In this document: one piece after another, positions 58,210-64,000 of the stretch
How positions within the stretch are numbered: the first letter of the stretch is position 1
How the letters are laid out: each line of letters opens with the position of its first letter
From: Corynebacterium marambiense
Lineage (GTDB): Bacteria; Actinomycetota; Actinomycetes; Mycobacteriales; Mycobacteriaceae
Direction: 5' to 3'
Length of the DNA stretch: 64,000 nucleotides
Assembly: GCF_016342275.1 (NCBI RefSeq)
Contig: NZ_JAEIOT010000007.1
Span: 434,001-498,000, forward strand
Notes under the pieces: model-generated
The model's input: only the letters and a program-made list of their open reading frames with translations
Told to the model about the DNA's origin: nothing
The model's database searches: none
Position numbers and translations under genes: made by a program

Positions 58210-58431
58210 ATGAACACCAGTGAACGTACGGCCCGGGCACTCCTCAGGGTCCAGCGGGCGAGTATCGAGGAGGCCGAGGCCGTCGAGCGACTGCGGCAGT
58301 CCGTCACCCGTGCGGTGCGTTCCGGCGCGTCCTGGGCGCAGATCGCCACGCATCTCGGGGTGACCGAACGCGCGGCGAGACGCCGTTTCGGTTCTCCACC
58401 CGCACCGGAGGACCAGACCACCCTGTTCTGA
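58210..58431 (+). CDS. Small helix-turn-helix-like protein
   Basis: A 73-residue basic protein. Its first half is helical (S-E-R-T-A-R-A-L-L-R-V-Q-R-A). Residues 41-63 read G-A-S-W-A-Q-I-A-T-H-L-G-V-T-E-R-A-A-R-R-R-F, a good helix-turn-helix of the AsnC/sigma-70 region 4 kind. There is no effector domain. The ATG at 58210 is used; no strong ribosome site is present, and a TTG nine bases upstream is possible. It converges with ffh, 19 bases between stops. Similar small proteins are common in actinobacteria but have no assigned role. Confidence 0.7.
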   Translation: MNTSERTARALLRVQRASIEEAEAVERLRQSVTRAVRSGASWAQIATHLGVTERAARRRFGSPPAPEDQTTLF

Positions 58432-58450
58432 TTCCCGATGGGCCGGTGCG

Positions 58451-60115
58451 CTACTTCTTCCCGCCCTGCCCGAAGTCCAGGTTGTCGAGGTCGATGTTCT
58501 CCATCCCCTTGGGCATCTTCGGCATACCAGGGAGTTTACCCAGCCCGCCGAGCCCGGGTAGCTTCCCACCGCCGCCCATCTGCTCCTGGAGTGCCTGCAG
58601 CTCCTCCATACTCGGCATGCCTGCGCCACCCATCCCGGGCATTCCCGGCATGCCACCGGGCATACCGCCCGGCATCTGCGGCTGCGAGGGTCCCTTCTTC
58701 GGGGGCTTGCGCTTGCCGTTCTTCTTCCTGCGGCCCTTGGGCTTCTTCTTCGTCGCTTTCCGGCTCATGCCGGGCATACCGAACTGGCCGGCCATCTGCC
58801 CCATCATCTTCTTCGCTTCGAAAAAGCGCTCGACAAGCTGATTCACGTCGGACACGGTGACACCGGAGCCAGCGGCAATGCGCTTACGTCGGGAGGCGTT
58901 GAGGATCTTCGGGTTGGCCCGCTCCGCGGGCGTCATGCCCCGGATGATGGCCTGAATACGGTCGAGCTGCTTCTCGTCGACCATGTCGGCCATCTCGTTC
59001 ATCTGCTTGCCGCCGGGCAGCATCTTCAGCAGGTTGCCGATGGGGCCCATCCGGCGGATCATCAGCATCTGGTCGAGGAAGTCCTCCAGGGTGAGTTCCC
59101 CGGAGCCAAGCTTCGCGGCCGTGGCCTCCGCCTTGGAGTGGTCGAGCATCGACTCGGCCTGCTCGATGAGGGTGAGCATGTCGCCCATACCGAGGATCCG
59201 GCTGGCCATGCGCTCGGGGTGGAAGACGTCGAAGTCCTCGAGCTTCTCGCCCGTGGAGGCGAACATGATGGGCTTGCCGGTGACCTCACGAATCGACAGT
59301 GCGGCACCACCGCGGGCGTCGCCGTCGAGCTTGGTGAGCACGACACCGGTGAAGTCGACACCATCGCGGAATGCTTCGGCGGTCTGAACGGCGTCCTGAC
59401 CGATCATGGCGTCGATGACGAAGAGAACCTCGTCCGGATCGACGGCATCACGAATGTTGCGGGCCTGCGTCATCAGGGTCTCGTCGATGCCGAGGCGACC
59501 GGCGGTATCGACGATGACGACGTCGTGCTGCTTCGCGCGGGCTTCCTCGATACCGCGGCGGGCGACGTCAACGGGATCACCGTGGGAGGTGCCCATCTCG
59601 TGATCGGAGGAATCTACGGTGGTACCGGGGTCCGGGGCGAAACAGGGCACGCCGGCGCGCTTGGCGACGATCTGCAGCTGCTGGACGGCGCCCGGGCGCT
59701 GGAGGTCGCAGGCGACGAGCATCGGCGTGTGCCCCTGCTTGCCGAGATGATGCGCGAGCTTACCGGCGAGGGTGGTCTTACCGGCGCCCTGCAGACCGGC
59801 GAGCATGATCACGGTCGGCGGGGTCTTCGCCAGCTGGAGCCGACGGGTCTCCCCGCCGAGGATGCCGACGAGTTCCTCGTTGACGATCTTGATGACCTGC
59901 TGCGCCGGGTTGAGGGCCTCGGAGACCTCCGCACCGGCGGCGCGTTCCTTGATGCGCTTGACGAAGCCGCGGACGACGGGCAGGGAGACGTCGGCCTCGA
60001 GGAGGGCGAGCCGGATCTCGCGCGCGGTGGCGGCGATGTCGGCTTCACTCAGCTTGCCCTTGCCCCGTAGCCCCTTGAGGGCTCCGGTCAACCGGTCAGA
60101 CAGAGACTCAAACAC
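58451..60115 (-). CDS. ffh: Signal recognition particle protein Ffh
   Basis: Ffh binds signal sequences and SRP RNA and targets ribosomes to the membrane. The GTG at 60115 has GGGAG upstream and gives 554 residues, starting V-F-E-S-L-S-D-R-L. The GTPase domain has G-L-Q-G-A-G-K-T-T, D-T-A-G-R-L and T-K-L-D-G-D-A-R-G-G. The M domain begins near residue 300. The C-terminal 100 residues are long and rich in Met/Gly/Pro (repeated G-M-P-G), an actinobacterial elaboration of the signal-binding tail. Confidence 0.96.
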   Translation of the reverse strand: MFESLSDRLTGALKGLRGKGKLSEADIAATAREIRLALLEADVSLPVVRGFVKRIKERAAGAEVSEALNPAQQVIKIVNEELVGILGGETRRLQLAKTPPTVIMLAGLQGAGKTTLAGKLAHHLGKQGHTPMLVACDLQRPGAVQQLQIVAKRAGVPCFAPDPGTTVDSSDHEMGTSHGDPVDVARRGIEEARAKQHDVVIVDTAGRLGIDETLMTQARNIRDAVDPDEVLFVIDAMIGQDAVQTAEAFRDGVDFTGVVLTKLDGDARGGAALSIREVTGKPIMFASTGEKLEDFDVFHPERMASRILGMGDMLTLIEQAESMLDHSKAEATAAKLGSGELTLEDFLDQMLMIRRMGPIGNLLKMLPGGKQMNEMADMVDEKQLDRIQAIIRGMTPAERANPKILNASRRKRIAAGSGVTVSDVNQLVERFFEAKKMMGQMAGQFGMPGMSRKATKKKPKGRRKKNGKRKPPKKGPSQPQMPGGMPGGMPGMPGMGGAGMPSMEELQALQEQMGGGGKLPGLGGLGKLPGMPKMPKGMENIDLDNLDFGQGGKK

Positions 60116-60219
60116 GTTCCACTCCCTTATTGGGCGGCTCGACAACACTGGTAGTTTCACCATGGTAGCCCACCGGACCACGGCACCCTACCTGCAGGTG
60201 ACGGTCGCGCCGCGCCGGA

Positions 60220-62352
60220 CTACGCCGCGTTGAGCACCCGATTGACGTCCCGTTCGATCTTGGCGCGGTCTGCGGTACCGCCGCGGAGTCGAAAGCGGGC
60301 GACCATCGTGGCCCCGGGTGTGGCGGCCTCCATCCAGTCGATCTCGGGCAGGACGCTCATCACCGCGCCGATCACCCCAGGGCGGTCGACGGTGCGGACC
60401 TCGAGGGTCCTACCGGTCCAGGCCGTCGCGGTGGCCGCCGGACGGACCTCCGGGAGCGTGGAGAACACACCTGACGCGTAGGCCTGGATGAAGGCGTGTT
60501 CGTCGACATCTCCGGGTCGTTTCGCCGCACGGGGCCGGACGTCGAACTCCGCCCGGCAGCTGCCGTCGGAGGCGTCGGTCACCATGCGCGAACCCTGGAT
60601 ATTCCAGCCCTTCGCCGCAATGAGGGCGAGTACCCGGACGATCTCCCGCTGATAGGCCCCACGCCAGTGCACCCGGAGCTCCCCATTGTCCCGTACCACC
60701 AGTCCGAGCGGCGTGGGTGCGGTGACGAAGGGGCGTGTCGCGACGACCGCTGTGAGTGCGCGGCGGGCACCGGCGGCGAGGCGGTTTACGGACTGCTCCG
60801 CGCGTGCGGTCCACACCCCGGGACCGGTCGACAGCGCATCGGCGCGGGTGAGCTGCTGCAGCAGATCGAGGGTCAGAAGGTCGTAACCGACGGCGTCGAG
60901 CAGCGCGCGGACTGTCTCCGGGTCGGTGGGGTCGTGGCGCAGCGCGAACTTCATCAGTGTGGTGTGTTGGGCGACGATGGTCTGGGCGCAGCAACGGTCC
61001 CGGAAGCCGAGGCCCATCCGCGCGGTCATCCGGGCGATGATCTCGGCGCCGACCTGGGAGTGGGGTCTGGAGGCGCCCTTGCCGATGTCGTGGATGAGGG
61101 CGGTGAGCAAAAGCAGATCCGGTCGCGGCACGTTGACGGTGGATTCGGCGCATCTGCGCACCGTGGCGATCAGGTGCCGGTCGATGGTGTGCACGTGGCT
61201 GCGTTCCCGGGGCATGAGCCCCCTGATCCGGGACCATTCAGGGACGAGCGGGGTCCACAGGCCGTGCCTGTCCATGCCATCGATGATGGTCTCGGTGTGC
61301 TCCGGGGATGCGAGCAGCGCCACGAAGTCGTCAGCGGCGTGGGCCGGCCACGGGTCCGGGAGCGCGGGAACCCGTTTCAGTCGTTCCCAGACCGCGTCGG
61401 GGACCGGCAGTCCCGTTCGGGCGGCGGCGGCCGCGACGCGCAGAACAAGGCAGGCATCCTCCATGTCCGGGTCCCGGGAGAGGGTGATGTATCCGCCCCC
61501 GTCGACGACGTCAACGTCGAGGGGACGCCGTGGGGTACGGCGTATGCCGCCGGGTGTCGGGAGGATCGAACGGGCGGTGGACAGGGCATCGGTCAGGGCA
61601 TCATCGGTGGCGCGGGCCGCGCGGGCGATGGCGCGGGCGAGTTCATAGCGGTCGGGGTAGCCGAGTCGGAGGGCGATGTCGTGGGCGAACTCGGGATCGA
61701 GGACGTCCCGCGGGCGGCGGGCTTCATCGTGGAGCAGGGTGCGGATGTCGAGCAGCAGGCCACGCTGTTTAGCCAACGGCGGGGCGTCGCACAGGTTGCC
61801 GAGGGCGAGGGCCGCGATGAGTTCCCCGTCCCGCAGCCCACCGCGTCCGTGCTTGAGATCCGGATGGGTCATCGCCACGACGGATCCCGACCGGCGCCAC
61901 CTGTCGATGGCGGTGTCGGTGATGTGGTTGAAGCGTTTCGGCAGGGTCCGGCGCCACTGTTGCAGGACCCGGCGGCGGGCGTCGGCAACGAGGTCCTCGT
62001 CGCCGGTGAGGTGGCACAGGTCCAGCAGCCCGAGAGCCGCGGTGGTGTCCTCCGCAACAATGTTCACACAGTCGTCCGGGGTACGGACGGAGTGGTCGAG
62101 GCGAATGTGGGCGTCCCAGACGGGATACCAGATGTCGGCGGCTTCGGCCGGTGGAGATCCGGTGTGCAGGAGCATCAGGTCGATGTCCGACTGCGGGGTA
62201 AGTTCGCCGCGGGCCAACGACCCCGTGGCGGCGAGGGCACAACCCGCCGGAATATCGATGTCCGCGATGATACCCAGCGCCCGCGTGAACGCGGTCTCCC
62301 GGAGTTCGGGGGCGCTGGGCTGGGCGGAGGTGTCCGCGGGATTGCCTGGCAT
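60220..62352 (-). CDS. glnD: PII-protein nucleotidyltransferase GlnD
   Basis: GlnD modifies the PII protein GlnK according to nitrogen status; in corynebacteria it adenylylates rather than uridylylates. The 710-residue protein has a nucleotidyltransferase domain with G-S-L-A-R-G-E-L-T-P-Q-S-D-I-D-L-M, an HD hydrolase domain with L-I-H-D-I-G-K-G-A, and C-terminal ACT domains (R-T-V-D-R-P-G-V-I-G). It is shorter than the enteric enzyme (about 890). Its start lies six bases after the glnK stop, completing an amtB-glnK-glnD operon. Confidence 0.94.
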   Translation of the reverse strand: MPGNPADTSAQPSAPELRETAFTRALGIIADIDIPAGCALAATGSLARGELTPQSDIDLMLLHTGSPPAEAADIWYPVWDAHIRLDHSVRTPDDCVNIVAEDTTAALGLLDLCHLTGDEDLVADARRRVLQQWRRTLPKRFNHITDTAIDRWRRSGSVVAMTHPDLKHGRGGLRDGELIAALALGNLCDAPPLAKQRGLLLDIRTLLHDEARRPRDVLDPEFAHDIALRLGYPDRYELARAIARAARATDDALTDALSTARSILPTPGGIRRTPRRPLDVDVVDGGGYITLSRDPDMEDACLVLRVAAAAARTGLPVPDAVWERLKRVPALPDPWPAHAADDFVALLASPEHTETIIDGMDRHGLWTPLVPEWSRIRGLMPRERSHVHTIDRHLIATVRRCAESTVNVPRPDLLLLTALIHDIGKGASRPHSQVGAEIIARMTARMGLGFRDRCCAQTIVAQHTTLMKFALRHDPTDPETVRALLDAVGYDLLTLDLLQQLTRADALSTGPGVWTARAEQSVNRLAAGARRALTAVVATRPFVTAPTPLGLVVRDNGELRVHWRGAYQREIVRVLALIAAKGWNIQGSRMVTDASDGSCRAEFDVRPRAAKRPGDVDEHAFIQAYASGVFSTLPEVRPAATATAWTGRTLEVRTVDRPGVIGAVMSVLPEIDWMEAATPGATMVARFRLRGGTADRAKIERDVNRVLNAA

Positions 62353-62358
62353 CGTGCG

Positions 62359-62766
<408 letters not shown>

Positions 62767-62796
62767 CTACCGCCCGGGGCAGGCGGGGCCGGTGGA

Positions 62797-64000
62797 TCAG
62801 CGGATCGCGCCACCGGCTTGCTCGTAGGCCGACTCTCCGTGCAGTGCGAAGTCGATGCCGTTGTGCTCTGCCTCCGGGTCGATGCGCCAACCAATGGTGG
62901 CCTTGATCGCAAGGGCGATCACCACGGTCACCAGCCCGGAGAGCACCATCGCCACGAGGGCGACGAGGATCTGGATGATGAAGAGCTGGAACCCCGCCCA
63001 GCCGCCGCCAGTGAACCACCCGGTATCTGTGGCGAACAGCCCGACACCCACGGTGCCCCAGAGTCCGGCGACGAGGTGGACGCCGACGACGTCGAGTGAG
63101 TCGTCGAACTTGAAGCGGTACTTGAGCCCGACACCCAGGGCGGCGAGTCCACCGCCGATCGCCCCCAGGATCAGGGAGGTCACCGGGGTCAGGGCCCCGG
63201 CGGCCGGCGTGATGGCGACCAGACCCGCGACGACACCGGAGGCGGCGCCGAGGGAGGTGGCGCGACCGTCCCGGATGCGCTCGACGATGAGCCAGCCGCC
63301 GATGCCGGCTGCCGCGGCGGCCGTCGTGTTAAGCCAGGCCAAACCGGCGATTCCGTTGGCGGCGAACGCGGAGCCGCCATTAAATCCGCACCAGCCGAAC
63401 CAGAGGAGGCCTGCGCCGAGCATGACCATCGGCAGGTTATGCGGACGCTGGACGCTCTTCAGGAAGGTGCGACGGTGTCCGACGATGACGGCGAGGACCA
63501 GGGCCGCGGTGCCCGCCGAGATGTGGACGACGGTGCCGCCGGCAAAGTCGATCGGTGCGATCCGGGCGATCTTCTCGCCCTCTTCGAGAACGGTTCCAAA
63601 AATTCGGGCGGAGATGCTGCCGTCATGGTGACTGAGCAGTCCCCCACCCCACACCATATGCGCGAGCGGGAAGTAGGCGAGGGTGACCCAGATCCCGATG
63701 AAGATTAGCCAGGAGTTGAACTTGACCCGGTCCGCGAGGGCGCCAGAGATCAGGGCACAGGAGATGACCGCGAAGGTGAGCTGGAACCCGATGTCGATGA
63801 CGTTGGCGTAGCCGGCCGCGCCCGCAACATAGGTTCCGTCCGGGTTCACGATCGAGTCCCGTAGTCCGAAGAACTCGAACGGATCAGCCACGAACCCCCC
63901 GAAGGAGTGGGTGCCATAGGACATCGACCAGCCGACGAGGATGTAGATGACGGTGACCACAGCGAGCGCGCCGAAGGACATCATCATCATGTTGAGCACG
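62797..64000 (-). CDS. amtB: Ammonium transporter AmtB (5' end outside window)
   Basis: A partial ammonium channel of about 400 residues with nine or more helices. Family blocks are D-F-A-G-G-T-V-V-H-I-S-A-G (with the pore histidine), W-F-G-W-C-G-F-N-G-G-S, and the late H-L-V-A-G-L-W-G-T. The frame continues through the window edge, so the N-terminal 20-40 residues are missing. It heads the amtB-glnK-glnD operon. An AmtR operator would be expected upstream, beyond this window. Confidence 0.95.
   Translation of the reverse strand, partial: VLNMMMMSFGALAVVTVIYILVGWSMSYGTHSFGGFVADPFEFFGLRDSIVNPDGTYVAGAAGYANVIDIGFQLTFAVISCALISGALADRVKFNSWLIFIGIWVTLAYFPLAHMVWGGGLLSHHDGSISARIFGTVLEEGEKIARIAPIDFAGGTVVHISAGTAALVLAVIVGHRRTFLKSVQRPHNLPMVMLGAGLLWFGWCGFNGGSAFAANGIAGLAWLNTTAAAAAGIGGWLIVERIRDGRATSLGAASGVVAGLVAITPAAGALTPVTSLILGAIGGGLAALGVGLKYRFKFDDSLDVVGVHLVAGLWGTVGVGLFATDTGWFTGGGWAGFQLFIIQILVALVAMVLSGLVTVVIALAIKATIGWRIDPEAEHNGIDFALHGESAYEQAGGAIR

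Overview
The window is high-GC actinobacterial DNA that reads as Corynebacterium. Supporting signs are a C50 (decaprenoxanthin-type) carotenoid cluster with split epsilon-cyclase genes crtYe/crtYf and elongase crtEb, the amtB-glnK-glnD nitrogen block, DUF2631 and DUF2469 proteins, and a DtxR-like iron box. No tRNA, rRNA or CRISPR array was seen. Both ends cut genes: a glycosyltransferase on the left and amtB on the right.

Layout. 1-3.7 kb: a glycosyltransferase and crtI-crtYe-crtYf-crtEb, overlapping or nearly so. 3.8-6.2 kb: an ascorbate-type PTS (fused EIIA-EIIB, then EIIC). 6.3-7.6 kb: an unknown membrane protein and an unknown secreted protein. 7.8-20.4 kb: mostly minus-strand core genes cobQ, map, a lipoprotein PBP, ispG, a site-2 protease, dxr, rlmN, cdsA and frr, with small plus-strand genes between. 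20.6-25.0 kb: pyrH, tsf and rpsB, with a secreted lectin/CHAP protein inserted in the opposite direction between pyrH and tsf. 25.5-30.3 kb: an M23 peptidase lacking one zinc ligand, xerC, dprA, comM and yraN.

Accessory island 1 (about 30.3-39.6 kb) separates yraN from the DUF2469-rnhB-lepB-rplS block. Its first part holds a beta-lactamase-fold hydrolase and an SDR between two diverged direct repeats of about 600-670 bp; each repeat carries the comM 5' end plus a whole yraN. Its second part is distinctly AT-richer and holds a single 1270-residue protein with a nuclease-like N-terminus, a degenerate NTPase-like segment and a long helical C-terminus. This is the best candidate for an undescribed system, possibly single-gene phage defence.

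39.6-48.2 kb is core: DUF2469, rnhB, lepB, rplS, a rhodanese lipoprotein, tex, a YtrA-type regulator with a perfect palindromic operator and its DUF1648 membrane partner, trmD with an unusual C-terminal extension, and rimM.

Accessory island 2 (about 48.3-57.3 kb) lies between rimM and rpsP. It contains a methyltransferase-cupin pair, an intact ABC-F ATPase, a secreted beta-propeller protein under a likely DtxR box, a duplicated 3' end of rpsP joined to a decayed ABC-F gene, and a POT peptide transporter. The arrangement suggests recombination between ABC-F homologues together with import of lower-GC DNA. The window ends with rpsP, a small HTH protein, ffh, glnD, glnK and amtB.
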